DNA of 64,000 nt from an uncultured Thermomicrobiales bacterium. GTDB lineage: Bacteria > Chloroflexota > Chloroflexia > Thermomicrobiales > UBA6265. Within the stretch, counting starts at the first letter, position 1. The number at the start of each line of letters is the position of its first letter. Under the pieces are notes generated by a model, which was not told the origin of the DNA, did not search any database, and was given only the letters and a program-made list of their open reading frames with translations. Of this stretch, positions 1 to 7,356 are shown in pieces. Location: NCBI GenBank assembly GCA_902806335.1, contig CADCWG010000214.1, positions 1 to 64,000 of the forward strand. Reading direction: 5' to 3'. The translations under genes were made by a program, and so were the position numbers.

Positions 1-1
1 G

Positions 2-232
2 GAGGACCTGCTCGCTGAGGATCCGGCGATTGCCGAGATCATGAACCGGCTGGCCGGTCGGATCAACGACCAGGTCATGGCGAACCTGAACCTGCAGGTG
101 GACCAGGGAGGCCAGGAGCCGCGGGACGTGGCGCGAGCGTTCCTCGACCAGGTCGCGCAGGGCGTGTTCCCGGCCGCGACGCCGATGGGGAGCCCGGTCG
201 CATCGCCCGCCGCGAGCCCGGCGGCCGGCTGA
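2..232 (+). CDS. Glycine betaine/choline-type ABC transporter substrate-binding protein, C-terminal fragment
   Basis: Only the last 76 codons are present; the reading frame is open to the left edge, so the start lies outside the window. The fragment has the typical end of OpuAC/ProX-type periplasmic binding domains: an acidic helix, then a 'LAGRINDQVMANLN' segment, a 'QVDQGG' turn and 'VARAFLDQ'. Family members bind quaternary ammonium osmolytes outside the membrane and hand them to an ABC permease. The protein ends in a Pro/Ala/Ser-rich tail of about 25 residues (repeated 'SPAASPAA'-like units), beyond where the folded domain should stop. No permease or ATPase partner is in view; they would lie to the left. 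Family assignment rests on a short segment, so the exact ligand is not claimed. Confidence 0.7.
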   Translation, partial: EDLLAEDPAIAEIMNRLAGRINDQVMANLNLQVDQGGQEPRDVARAFLDQVAQGVFPAATPMGSPVASPAASPAAG

Positions 233-279
233 GCCCGGGGCGACCCGGACCCATCCCGTCGAACCGAGACGGCGGAAGT

Positions 280-310
280 GGACGCCCCGGCCCTCGCGGC
301 CGGGGCGTCC
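280..310 (+). terminator. GC-rich hairpin after the binding-protein gene
   Basis: Perfect 13-bp stem (280-292 with 298-310) and a 5-nt loop, 47 bp after the stop codon at 230-232. There is no T tract after it on the plus strand, so termination here is inferred from position and stem strength only. Confidence 0.5.
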
Positions 311-342
311 TGCATGCTGGGGAGTGCTGCCCCGTCAGACAG

Positions 343-365
343 CAAAAACGGGCCCGAAGGCCCGT
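343..365 (-). terminator. Intrinsic terminator of tRNA-Gly
   Basis: Read on the minus strand: a 7-bp stem ACGGGCC/GGCCCGT closed by a UUCG tetraloop, followed at once by five T residues (complement of 344-348). It lies 16 bp past the CCA end of the tRNA. Confidence 0.8.
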
Positions 366-381
366 CGTCGCCGGTCTCACT

Positions 382-456
382 TGGAGCGGAAGACGGGATT
401 CGAACCCGCGACCTTCTCCTTGGCAAGGAGATGCTCTACCACTGAGCCACTTCCGC
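382..456 (-). tRNA. tRNA-Gly (anticodon GCC)
   Basis: Complete cloverleaf on the minus strand: acceptor GCGGAAG/CTTCCGC, D arm with GCTC...GAGC, anticodon stem TCTCC/GGAGA around loop TTGCCAA (anticodon GCC), T arm with GCGGG-TTCGAAT-CCCGT, and encoded CCA at 384-382. Transcribed alone, between its own promoter and terminator. Confidence 0.95.
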
Positions 457-482
457 ATGCGGCCTCGCACCAGCGTGCCGAG

Positions 483-512
483 ATTGTAGTGAGGCCCGGC
501 CGCCGGTGTCAA
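483..512 (-). promoter_or_regulatory. Promoter of tRNA-Gly
   Basis: Minus-strand -35 TTGACA (512-507), 18-bp spacer, -10 TACAAT (488-483). The predicted transcription start near 476 is about 20 nt before the tRNA 5' end. This is one of the best matches to the sigma-70 consensus in the window. Confidence 0.8.
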
Positions 513-659
513 GGCGCCTCCCCTGGGCCGTGGACGCTGCCGACGCCGGTAATCTGAACCGGTGACACCCGTCCGTCCGGGCGACCGACGGGCCAAGGTG
601 CCGGCTGCTGGGACGCCTGCTAGGCTAGCGAGGTCGGCGGCGGACGGTGGGGGGGACGG

Positions 660-1586
660 ATGGCGAAGACGTCTGGGACTGACGGGTCGGTGCTGCCGGA
701 CGTGCTCGTGTCGACGGGCTGGCTTGCTGATCATCTCGCGGACCCGCGTCTCCGGGTGCTCGACATCCGCGGCTACGTGCGGACCGAAGACCTCGGCGGT
801 GGACGGCAGGCCGCGGCCTACCTCGCCGCTCGCGACGAGTACGACGCGGGGCACATCCCCGGGGCGGGCTTTGTCGACTGGACGGTCGACATCACCGACC
901 CCGAAGACCCGGTCAAGGTGCAGCTCGCGCCGCCGGCGCGATTCGCGGCGACGATGAGTCGCCTCGGCATCGGCGACGACACCGATGTGGTCGCGGTGGA
1001 CCACACGGGCGGCCACTTCGCGACCCGCCTCTGGTGGGCGCTCCGGGCGATGGGGCACGAGCGCTGCGCGGTGCTCGACGGCGGCTGGACCCGCTGGGCC
1101 GCCGAAGGCCGGCCGGTCAGCGTCGAGGTGCCGTCCCTTGCGCCTACGCCGTTCACCCCCCGACCGCGCCCGGCGCTGCGGGTCACCGCTGAGGAGATCG
1201 CGGCCGGCCTGGGCCGCGACGATCGGCTCCTGGTCGATGCCCGCGACCCCGGGCAGTACACCGGTGCGGTCGTCCGCGGTAGCCGGGGCGGTCACATCCC
1301 CGGCGCGGTCAATATCCCGACCAGGACGCTGGTCAACGCCGACGGCACCTGGAAGTCGGTCGAGGAGCTCCGCCAGACCCTCGCCGCGGGCGGCGTGCGC
1401 GATGGGCAACCGGTGGCCGCCTACTGCAACGGCGGGGTCACCGCGACCGCGGTCCTCTTCGCGCTCCACCGGGTGGGGAGGACCGACGACGCGAACTACG
1501 ACGGCTCGTGGAACGAGTGGGGTGAGCGGCCCGACCTCCCGGCGGAAGGTGGCCCGGGCACGTCGCCTGCTGGACGGGAGGAGTAG
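660..1586 (+). CDS. Tandem-domain rhodanese-like sulfurtransferase
   Basis: 308 residues, the usual length of two-domain thiosulfate/3-mercaptopyruvate sulfurtransferases, which move sulfane sulfur from thiosulfate or mercaptopyruvate to thiophilic acceptors. The N-terminal domain holds the structural 'HIPGAGFVDW' and 'LDGGWTRW' motifs but no catalytic Cys (the loop reads 'AVDHTGG'). The C-terminal domain has 'HIPGAVNIP' and the active-site loop 'CNGGVTAT' with Cys256. The loop residues after Cys decide between thiosulfate and mercaptopyruvate; this loop lacks the basic residues of classical rhodanese, so the substrate is left open. The ATG follows a G-rich Shine-Dalgarno tract. The gene stands alone, with no sulfur-assimilation neighbours. 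Confidence 0.88.
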   Translation: MAKTSGTDGSVLPDVLVSTGWLADHLADPRLRVLDIRGYVRTEDLGGGRQAAAYLAARDEYDAGHIPGAGFVDWTVDITDPEDPVKVQLAPPARFAATMSRLGIGDDTDVVAVDHTGGHFATRLWWALRAMGHERCAVLDGGWTRWAAEGRPVSVEVPSLAPTPFTPRPRPALRVTAEEIAAGLGRDDRLLVDARDPGQYTGAVVRGSRGGHIPGAVNIPTRTLVNADGTWKSVEELRQTLAAGGVRDGQPVAAYCNGGVTATAVLFALHRVGRTDDANYDGSWNEWGERPDLPAEGGPGTSPAGREE

Positions 1587-1948
1587 ACGCGCCGCCGCTG
1601 GTGGCGCGTGTCCCGCGTCCGCGTGCGTGGGGCGCTCCAGCCCTGGTTCGCGACGACCCGGGAACGGGCCCCCATGGCCGGCCGCGCCAGCGACACGCCC
1701 CGCTACCCGCTCCTGATCGTCGGGCGAATAATCGGCCCGGTCCAGCCGCCGCGAGGCTCCGGGCTCGCTTCGTCGGCGCCCGCCACGGCGACACCGGGGG
1801 GCCGGCCCGGCGACGGTGCGACGCGAGCCGACCCCGGGTCGGACTGCGCCACGCGACACGCCGCGGCCACGCTCGAGAGGGGAACGGCCGGCGGACGAGA
1901 CCGCGCCGCGGGCGACTTTCAGAGGCCGCGCAAGGAGCGCAGGTACGG
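1587..1948. other. Intergenic region between rhodanese and methyltransferase
   Basis: About 360 bp with no convincing gene. Just after the rhodanese stop there is a weak hairpin (7-bp stem 1587-1593 with 1603-1609, 9-nt loop, no T tract). The frame upstream of the methyltransferase start stays open but lacks any methyltransferase-like sequence and any ribosome-binding site, so it is treated as non-coding. Confidence 0.5.
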
Positions 1949-2599
1949 ATGGCGCCACCGGCGGACGGGACCAGGGACAGCTACGACCGTGTCGCCGCGG
2001 AGTACGCGGCGCGGTTCACCGACGAGCTGGACCACAAGCCCCTCGACCGGGCCCTGCTCCGGTGCTTCGCCGAGGAGGTCGGCGGCGCCGGCGTCGCGGC
2101 CGATATTGGCTGCGGTCCCGGGCAGACCAGCCGCTACCTGACCGGCCTCGGGCTGGATGTGCTCGGGATCGACGTCTCGCCGGGAATGGTCGACCAGGCT
2201 CGCCGGCTCAACCCAGCGATCCGGTTCCAGACCGGGGACATGCGCGCCCTCGACGTCGACCATGGGGCCTGGGCCGGGATCGTCGCCTTCTACTCGATCA
2301 TCCACCTGCCCGCCGGAGAGGTGCCGTGCGCCCTCGGCGAGTTCCACCGTGCCCTCCGGCCGGGAGGGCGGCTCCTGCTCGCCTACCACGTGGGCGAGGA
2401 GGTTCGGCACCTCGACGAGTGGTGGGGGACGGCGGTGGACGTCGACTTCCATTTCTTCGCGACGGAGACGCTGGAGGGCCAGCTGCGGGAGACCGGCTTC
2501 GAGGTCACCGCTCGCCTCGAGCGGGAGCCCTACCGGCCACACGAGGTGGAGACCCGGCGCGGCTACCTGATGGCCCGGAAGTCTACCCGGCCGGGGTGA
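1949..2599 (+). CDS. Class I SAM-dependent methyltransferase
   Basis: 216 residues with a Rossmann-type methyltransferase core: motif I 'VAADIGCGPGQ' (residues about 49-59), the acidic end of strand 2 in 'VLGIDVSPGMV', motif 'FQTGDMRAL', and the post-core 'LRPGGRLLLAYHVG'. These residues bind S-adenosylmethionine. The acceptor cannot be read from the sequence; relatives include small-molecule and ubiquinone/menaquinone-type methylases. The ATG at 1949 is preferred over longer upstream starts because AAGGAGCG lies at 1931-1938 and the conserved domain begins about 45 residues later. Nothing in the neighbourhood suggests a pathway. Confidence 0.85.
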   Translation: MAPPADGTRDSYDRVAAEYAARFTDELDHKPLDRALLRCFAEEVGGAGVAADIGCGPGQTSRYLTGLGLDVLGIDVSPGMVDQARRLNPAIRFQTGDMRALDVDHGAWAGIVAFYSIIHLPAGEVPCALGEFHRALRPGGRLLLAYHVGEEVRHLDEWWGTAVDVDFHFFATETLEGQLRETGFEVTARLEREPYRPHEVETRRGYLMARKSTRPG

Positions 2600-2663
2600 C
2601 GCGAGAGGCGCCCCCACGGCGACCGCCGATGATCGAGTATTCCCGACCAACCGCGAGAAACGA

Positions 2664-2693
2664 GGACGCCCCCGGCGGGAGCCGGGGGCGTCC
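2664..2693 (-). terminator. Terminator of the tRNA operon, probably bidirectional
   Basis: Perfect 13-bp GC stem (2664-2676 with 2681-2693) and a 4-nt loop. It lies just past tRNA-Phe on the minus strand and 64 bp past the methyltransferase stop on the plus strand. The tail on the minus side contains a short TTT. Confidence 0.7.
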
Positions 2694-2699
2694 TTCGGG

Positions 2700-2775
2700 T
2701 GGTGCCAAGGGGCAGACTCGAACTGCCGACCGCACGATTTTCAGTCGTGAGCTCTACCAACTGAGCTACCTTGGC
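2700..2775 (-). tRNA. tRNA-Phe (anticodon GAA)
   Basis: Minus-strand cloverleaf: acceptor GCCAAGG/CCTTGGC, anticodon stem-loop ACGACTGAAAATCGT with anticodon GAA, T loop TTCGAGT, and CCA encoded at 2702-2700. Third and last tRNA of a three-gene transcript. Confidence 0.95.
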
Positions 2776-2799
2776 CCGATTGTCCCGCGAGCTGCTGGC

Positions 2800-2875
2800 T
2801 GGTGGGCGATAGAGGGTTCGAACCTCTGACATCCACGGTGTAAACGTGGCGCTCTACCAGCTGAGCTAATCGCCC
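2800..2875 (-). tRNA. tRNA-Val (anticodon TAC)
   Basis: Minus-strand cloverleaf: acceptor GGGCGAT/ATCGCCC, anticodon stem CCACG/CGTGG around TTTACAC (anticodon TAC), T arm AGAGG-TTCGAAC-CCTCT, and encoded CCA. It sits 24 bp before tRNA-Phe and 27 bp after tRNA-Leu in transcription order. Confidence 0.95.
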
Positions 2876-2902
2876 ACGGTGGGGACCGCCGCCCGGCCCC
2901 GG

Positions 2903-2986
2903 TGCCCAGGAAAGGATTTGAACCTTCACGCCCTTGCGGGCACTAGCCCCTCAAGCTAGCGCGTCTGCCGATTCCGCCACCTGGGC
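2903..2986 (-). tRNA. tRNA-Leu (anticodon GAG)
   Basis: Minus-strand type II tRNA of 84 nt with a long variable arm (GCCC-GCAA-GGGC type hairpin). Acceptor GCCCAGG/CCTGGGC, discriminator A, anticodon stem CTAGC/GCTAG around TTGAGGG (anticodon GAG). Unlike the three other tRNAs here, the 3' end is not encoded as CCA: the next three bases read CCG, so the final A would have to be added after transcription. Confidence 0.93.
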
Positions 2987-3008
2987 AGGTGTTCTCGCGG
3001 CGCCGCAC

Positions 3009-3038
3009 AGTATAGGAGTCTGCCCGACCGACCGTCAA
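3009..3038 (-). promoter_or_regulatory. Promoter of the Leu-Val-Phe tRNA operon
   Basis: Minus strand: -35 TTGACG (3038-3033), 18-bp spacer, -10 TATACT (3014-3009). The predicted start near 3002 is about 16 nt before tRNA-Leu. It has the same spacing as the tRNA-Gly promoter. Confidence 0.8.
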
Positions 3039-3101
3039 TGCCGCCGCTCTCCGTGTCGACCGGGCTCGGCTCGGCGGCCGGAATAGGGCGCCGGGACCCC
3101 A

Positions 3102-3110
3102 TGCTATAGT
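3102..3110 (+). promoter_or_regulatory. Extended -10 element before mdh
   Basis: TGC-TATAGT at 3102-3110, 55 bp before the mdh start codon, with no recognisable -35. It belongs to a set of TG-n-TA...T elements seen before several plus-strand genes in this window. Confidence 0.5.
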
Positions 3111-3164
3111 CGCGGGCCGGTCGGCCACGGTGGCCGGGGCAGACCATCGAGGAGGGCGACGGGC

Positions 3165-4139
3165 ATGGCGTCGGGCGGGCGGCGGGACCTCCGGGCGAAG
3201 GTGACGGTCGTCGGAGCGGGCGCGGTGGGCGGCACGGTCGCTCAGCTATTGGCCCAGCGCGACTACGCCGACGTGGTGCTCGTCGACATCGTCGAGGGGT
3301 TGCCGCAGGGTAAGGCGCTCGACCTGATGGAGGCCGGCCCGGTCCTCGGGGCCGACACCCGTCTCACCGGCACCAACGGCTACGCCGAGAGCGCTGGGTC
3401 CGACGTCGTGGTGATCACCTCGGGGATCGCTCGCAAGCCCGGCATGAGCCGCGACGACCTGCTCAAGACCAACATGGGTATCGTCCGCTCGGTCACCAAG
3501 CAGGTCGTCGCTACCTCGCCGGACGCCGTGATCATCGTGGTCTCCAACCCGCTCGACGCGATGTGCCACGCCGCCTTCGACACGGCCGGCCTTCCCCGGG
3601 AGCGGGTGATCGGGATGGCCGGCGTGCTCGACTCGGCCCGGTTCCGGACCTTCATCGCGATGGAGCTCGACGTCTCGGTCGAGGACGTCTCGGCGTTCGT
3701 GCTCGGCGGGCACGGCGACACGATGGTCCCGCTCTCCCGCTACTCGACCGTCGCCGGCATCCCGATCACGGAGCTGCTGCCGCCCGAGCGGGTCAAGGCG
3801 ATCGAGGAGCGGACCGCCAACGGGGGCGCCGAGATCGTGGGGCTGCTCAAGACCGGCAGCGCCTACTACGCGCCGGGGGCGTCCGTGGTCCAGATGGTCG
3901 ACGCGATCCTGCTCGACAAGCGGCGGGTGCTGCCCGCGAGCGTGCTCTTGCGCGGCGAGTACGGGATCGACGGCGTGTATGTCGGCGTCCCGGTCAAGCT
4001 CGGCGCGGGCGGCCTGCGCCAGGTGCTGGAGATCACGCTGACCGACGATGAGCGGATCGCGTTGGACCGGTCGGCCGGGGCGGTCCGGGAACTGGTCGCC
4101 GCGATGGCGGCCCTCGACGCGACCGCCGGCGGCGCCTGA
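3165..4139 (+). CDS. mdh: Malate dehydrogenase (LDH-like, NAD-dependent)
   Basis: 324 residues. Malate dehydrogenase interconverts malate and oxaloacetate in the TCA cycle with NAD as cofactor. The dinucleotide fold shows 'VVGAGAVGG' near the N-terminus with acidic 'VLVDIVEG' after strand 2, typical of NAD over NADP. The mobile loop '[10 protein letters not shown]' carries the Arg pair that selects malate/oxaloacetate rather than lactate. The catalytic pair is the Asp of '[10 protein letters not shown]' and His183 in '[11 protein letters not shown]'. Length and motifs fit the prokaryotic type-3, LDH-related group common in Chloroflexota. GAGGAGGGCG precedes the ATG. The gene appears monocistronic, or is followed by the membrane-protein gene 115 bp downstream. 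Confidence 0.95.
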   Translation: MASGGRRDLRAKVTVVGAGAVGGTVAQLLAQRDYADVVLVDIVEGLPQGKALDLMEAGPVLGADTRLTGTNGYAESAGSDVVVITSGIARKPGMSRDDLLKTNMGIVRSVTKQVVATSPDAVIIVVSNPLDAMCHAAFDTAGLPRERVIGMAGVLDSARFRTFIAMELDVSVEDVSAFVLGGHGDTMVPLSRYSTVAGIPITELLPPERVKAIEERTANGGAEIVGLLKTGSAYYAPGASVVQMVDAILLDKRRVLPASVLLRGEYGIDGVYVGVPVKLGAGGLRQVLEITLTDDERIALDRSAGAVRELVAAMAALDATAGGA

Positions 4140-4254
4140 CACTGACCCGGTCCGCTGGACACGTTCTCGGCGGCCGGAGTGTGGCCGGGCGAGACTGACC
4201 ACGTCCGTGCCTAGCTCGGACACGAATCGGCCGCCGGGCCCAGGGAGGAGAAGG

Positions 4255-5301
4255 GTGTTGCTGAGGTTGGCTGGGTTGGGCGGGAAGCGTGGGCGCCGCA
4301 GGGGGGGGCCGCTCGGTCGCGTGATGGACGTGACGAGCGTCTTGCGGCTGCTGCGGGAGATGCGCGTCGACGATGTTCGCGACCAGGCCGAGGACCGTCC
4401 GGTCCTGCTGGTGCTCGGTCCGGACGCCGAGAGCGCGGTGAGCGTCGCGCGGACGCTGACCGGCTCCGGCCAGGACCGCGGTCTGGCGACGCGGGCCTAC
4501 GCCGAGCACCTCGGCGACCTCTCCCGGTACGACGCCGCGGTCGTCTACGACCCGGGCAGCATCGGTCGGACGGAGGATCTTCGCGGTCAGGCAGACCGGC
4601 AGGGCGCCGAGATGCCGATCGTCCGCTTCGGCGCCGCCCGACCCGACGACGAGTCGGCGGCGACCGCGGTGCGGGAGCGGCTGGTCACCGACCTCCCCGA
4701 GCGCGCGGTGGCGCTCGGCCGGGCCTACCCGCCGTTCCGCGCGGCCGCCACGCGGGCGACGATCAACGACGTGGCGAGGGGGAACGCCCAGTTCGCGCTG
4801 GTCTCCAACATCCCGGCGGTGGTGCCGCTGGTCGGCGGGGCGCTCGCGGCCGGTGCGGACACGATTGTCCTCACCAAGAACCAGCTGCTGCTGTTCCTCA
4901 AGGTCGCCGCGATCCACGGCCGCGACCTCGGCGACACGCGGGGGATCATCACCGAGCTCCTGCCGGTGGTGGGTGCCGGTCTCCTCTGGCGGACCATAGC
5001 CCGCGAGGCGGCGTCGTTCATCCCGCTGGCCGCGGGGACCATCCCCAAGGTGGTGATCGCCTACGCCGGGACCGTCTCCGCAGGTCGGGCGGCCGACTAC
5101 TACTACCGCGTCGGGCACAAGCCGACGCGGGACCAACTCCGCGCCTTCTACGAGCAGGCGGCCCAGGAGACTCCGGCGCTTTCCCCGAGTACTCCCAGCA
5201 CGAGTCCGGCGCCTCCGCTGCCGGCGGGAGGGCCGATGGCGGCGCCCGCCGCCGCCGGGGACGGTCGCACCGAGGAGAGCGCGGCCGGCACCGCGGTCTG
5301 A
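4255..5301 (+). CDS. DUF697-like membrane protein
   Basis: About 348 residues, of unproven function. The N-terminal 110 residues include 'RPVLLVLGPDAESAVSVARTL' and look like a degenerate nucleotide-handling fold without a P-loop. Residues about 160-290 contain two to three hydrophobic stretches ('ALVSNIPAVVPLVGGALAAG', 'GIITELLPVVGAGLLW', 'IPKVVIAYAGTVSAG') and the 'LTKNQLLLFLKVAAIHG' segment, the pattern of DUF697/YcjF-like proteins. The C-terminus is a Pro/Ser/Ala linker. The start is set at GTG 4255 because GGGAGGAGAAGG ends directly before it; TTG 4258 (better spacing) and ATG 4324 (poorer site) are alternatives. The first 23 residues would be very basic, as in a membrane-positioning segment. 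Confidence 0.65.
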   Translation: MLLRLAGLGGKRGRRRGGPLGRVMDVTSVLRLLREMRVDDVRDQAEDRPVLLVLGPDAESAVSVARTLTGSGQDRGLATRAYAEHLGDLSRYDAAVVYDPGSIGRTEDLRGQADRQGAEMPIVRFGAARPDDESAATAVRERLVTDLPERAVALGRAYPPFRAAATRATINDVARGNAQFALVSNIPAVVPLVGGALAAGADTIVLTKNQLLLFLKVAAIHGRDLGDTRGIITELLPVVGAGLLWRTIAREAASFIPLAAGTIPKVVIAYAGTVSAGRAADYYYRVGHKPTRDQLRAFYEQAAQETPALSPSTPSTSPAPPLPAGGPMAAPAAAGDGRTEESAAGTAV

Positions 5302-5752
5302 CCGAATCTCGGGTCCTTGTCGGCGCCGCGCCCGGAGGGTCGCCGCCGGCTTGAGCCAGCGAGGTCCCTGAACTCGGGGTTTGCCCCGGGCGAGACCGTC
5401 CGCCCCCGTGCCCCCGGTCCCTTTGTTCATCACCCGGAGAAGGTCGTCCCCGCTGAGGGGCCGGCCGAATCAACGGTGGGCGACCCATGCGGGTGCTGCC
5501 AGCGCCGGGACGGGTGACGGTGGTCGGCCCGGTCATCCGAGCCGCTGCCCGAGGATCAGCCGGTCATCCCGCCGCCACCCCGGCGAGCAGGGCCACCCAC
5601 CACAGGGGACGGCGCGCCAGAAGGCGCCGCGCCGGGCGGCGGGATTGACGACGCGGACTGGCCCCGGTGGACTGGCAGGCACCAACTGCCCGGAAAGGCC
5701 ACAGGGGCACGGCATGCCGTGCCCCCGTAGTCGCAGTACGCTTGACGGGACT
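5302..5752. other. Intergenic region between two convergent genes
   Basis: About 450 bp with no ORF that shows codon bias, a ribosome-binding site or a recognisable protein. The only clear structure is the palindrome at 5704-5725, listed separately. Confidence 0.5.
5704..5725 (-). terminator. Palindromic terminator candidate after the NtrC-type gene
   Basis: Perfect 22-bp palindrome of two 11-bp arms (GGGGCACGGCA and its complement) with no spacer, 28 bp after the minus-strand stop. On that strand it is followed within 15 nt by CCTTTCC rather than a long T run, so efficiency is uncertain. Confidence 0.5.
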
Positions 5753-7135
5753 TTAGAGACCGTAGTCGGCGAGGCGCTGCTGGAACTCGCCCACCTTCAT
5801 CCCGAGGAGCGACGCGGCGGCCAGGCGGTCGCCGTCGGTCTGCCCGAGCGCCTCGGAGAGCGCCTGCCGCTCGATGTCACCGAGCAGATCCTGGAGCGTC
5901 GTTCCCTTCCGCACCCGCTGCCCGATGTCGATCACGCGGCGGCTGTCGGCCCCGGTGAACGAGAGGTGCTCCTCGGTGATCACGCTGCCCTGGGAGAGCA
6001 CCGTCGCCCGCTCGATCTGGTTCTCGAGTTGACGGACGTTCCCCGGCCAGTCGTACTCCATCAGCATCTGCATCGCGCCCTGGCTGATCCGGGCGGGACC
6101 CGAGCTCGCCGTGAAGCGGTGCTTCTGCAGGAAGTGCTCGGTCAGCAGCGGGACGTCGTCGCGGCGGTCCCGCAGCGGCGGCAGGTAGATGGAGATGACG
6201 TTCAGGCGGTAGTAGAGGTCTTCCCGGAACCGGTTCTGCTCGATCTCGTCGGGGAGAATCTTGTTGGTCGCCGAGATGATCCGGGTGTCGATCTTGACCG
6301 AGACGCTGCCGCCGACGCGCTCGAACTCCTTCTCCTGGAGCACCCGCAGCAGCTTCTTCTGCGTCGAGAGGGTCATCTCCCCGACCTCGTCGAGGAAGAT
6401 CGTCCCCTTGTTGGCCATCTCGAAGCGGCCCTTGCGCTGGTTGAGGGCGCCGGTGAAGGCGCCCTTCTCGTGCCCGAACAGCTCGCTCTCGAGCAGCGTC
6501 TCGGGCAGCGCGGCGCAGTTGACCTTGATCAGCGGGCCACGGGAGTAGCTCGAACTGTTGTGGAGGATGCTGGCGACCAGCTCCTTGCCGGTCCCGGTCT
6601 CCCCGGAGATCAGCACCGTCGCGTCGGAGCGGGCGACCCGCCCGATCGTCTTGTAGACCTCCTGCATCGGCCCGCTGTTGCCGATCAGGACCTCGTTCGG
6701 GTCGCGGTCGCCGAGGCGGGTGGAGAGCTCGATGACCTGGTCGTTGAGCTCCTGCCGCTCGAAGAAGCGCTGGATGGTGAGCAGGACGTGGTCGAGGTCG
6801 AACGGCTTGGTGATGTAGTCGTATGCCCCGAGCTGGATCGCCTCGATGGCGACGTTACTGGTCCCGAAGGCGGTCATGATCACCACCGGGAGCTGCTTGT
6901 TGGGGGCCGAGCCGATCCCGGTGCCGGCCTCGCGGAGGACGTCGAGACCGCTCTTGTCGGGCATCCGGACGTCCATCAGGACGAGGTCCGGCCGAGAACC
7001 GTTCGAGCTGCTCAGCGCGGAGAGCACGCCGACACCGTTGTCGGCCTCCGACACCTGGAAGCCCTCGTCCTCGAGCAGGTCTCGGAGGACGCCACGGATC
7101 GCCGCGTCATCGTCCGCCACCAGAATCCGCTGCAT
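5753..7135 (-). CDS. NtrC-family response regulator, sigma-54-type activator
   Basis: 460 residues in the canonical three-part layout. Receiver domain 1-120: acidic pocket D8-D10, phosphoacceptor D55 in 'LVLMDVRMPD', Lys in 'YDYITKPFD'. AAA+ domain about 145-385: Walker A 'GETGTGKE', the sigma-54 contact loop 'EKGAFTGA', Walker B 'GTIFLDEVGEM', arginine-finger region 'RFREDLYYRLNVI'. C-terminal Fis-like helix-turn-helix 420-460, in which the usual 'GNxxxAAxxLGIsRxTLyrKL' is eroded to 'GDRLAAASLLGMKVGEFQQRL', so DNA recognition may be altered. The ATG at 7135 (GGGAAGG 6 nt upstream) is preferred over the adjacent TTG at 7138. No histidine kinase or rpoN is in this window. Family knowledge: such proteins melt sigma-54 promoters after phosphorylation. 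Confidence 0.93.
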   Translation of the reverse strand: MQRILVADDDAAIRGVLRDLLEDEGFQVSEADNGVGVLSALSSSNGSRPDLVLMDVRMPDKSGLDVLREAGTGIGSAPNKQLPVVIMTAFGTSNVAIEAIQLGAYDYITKPFDLDHVLLTIQRFFERQELNDQVIELSTRLGDRDPNEVLIGNSGPMQEVYKTIGRVARSDATVLISGETGTGKELVASILHNSSSYSRGPLIKVNCAALPETLLESELFGHEKGAFTGALNQRKGRFEMANKGTIFLDEVGEMTLSTQKKLLRVLQEKEFERVGGSVSVKIDTRIISATNKILPDEIEQNRFREDLYYRLNVISIYLPPLRDRRDDVPLLTEHFLQKHRFTASSGPARISQGAMQMLMEYDWPGNVRQLENQIERATVLSQGSVITEEHLSFTGADSRRVIDIGQRVRKGTTLQDLLGDIERQALSEALGQTDGDRLAAASLLGMKVGEFQQRLADYGL

Positions 7136-7203
7136 CAAGCGCCTTCCCGGGTGGCGGACGCCACCGGCATTTGCCCCAGTTCTCGGGTCAGTTCGTGGAC
7201 GCT

Positions 7204-7254
7204 AGTATACACGGGCCATTTAGCGCATCGGCTCGCGTTGGGCGTCGTTATACT
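7204..7254. promoter_or_regulatory. Divergent -10 candidates between ntrC-type gene and aroKB
   Basis: Two copies of TATACT lie 45 bp apart in opposite orientation: minus strand at 7209-7204 (toward the regulator) and plus strand at 7249-7254 (toward aroKB). Neither has a convincing -35 at 16-18 bp. The minus-strand one, preceded by GTG, recurs before miaB. Confidence 0.4.
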
Positions 7255-7356
7255 GCGCCTCCGGATGCCCCGGACACCGTGAACGTGATGGTGGCAACGC
7301 TTCTCGGGGTGGGCCGGGACCTCCGCGTGCTACCACCGATCTCCCACGGAGGACCG

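Noticed and set aside
75-1958. Very long minus-strand open frame of 627 codons opposite tRNA-Gly and the rhodanese
   Set aside because: It runs antisense through a tRNA and a clear enzyme gene, has no domain and is Arg/Gly/Pro-rich, as expected for antisense frames in high-GC DNA.
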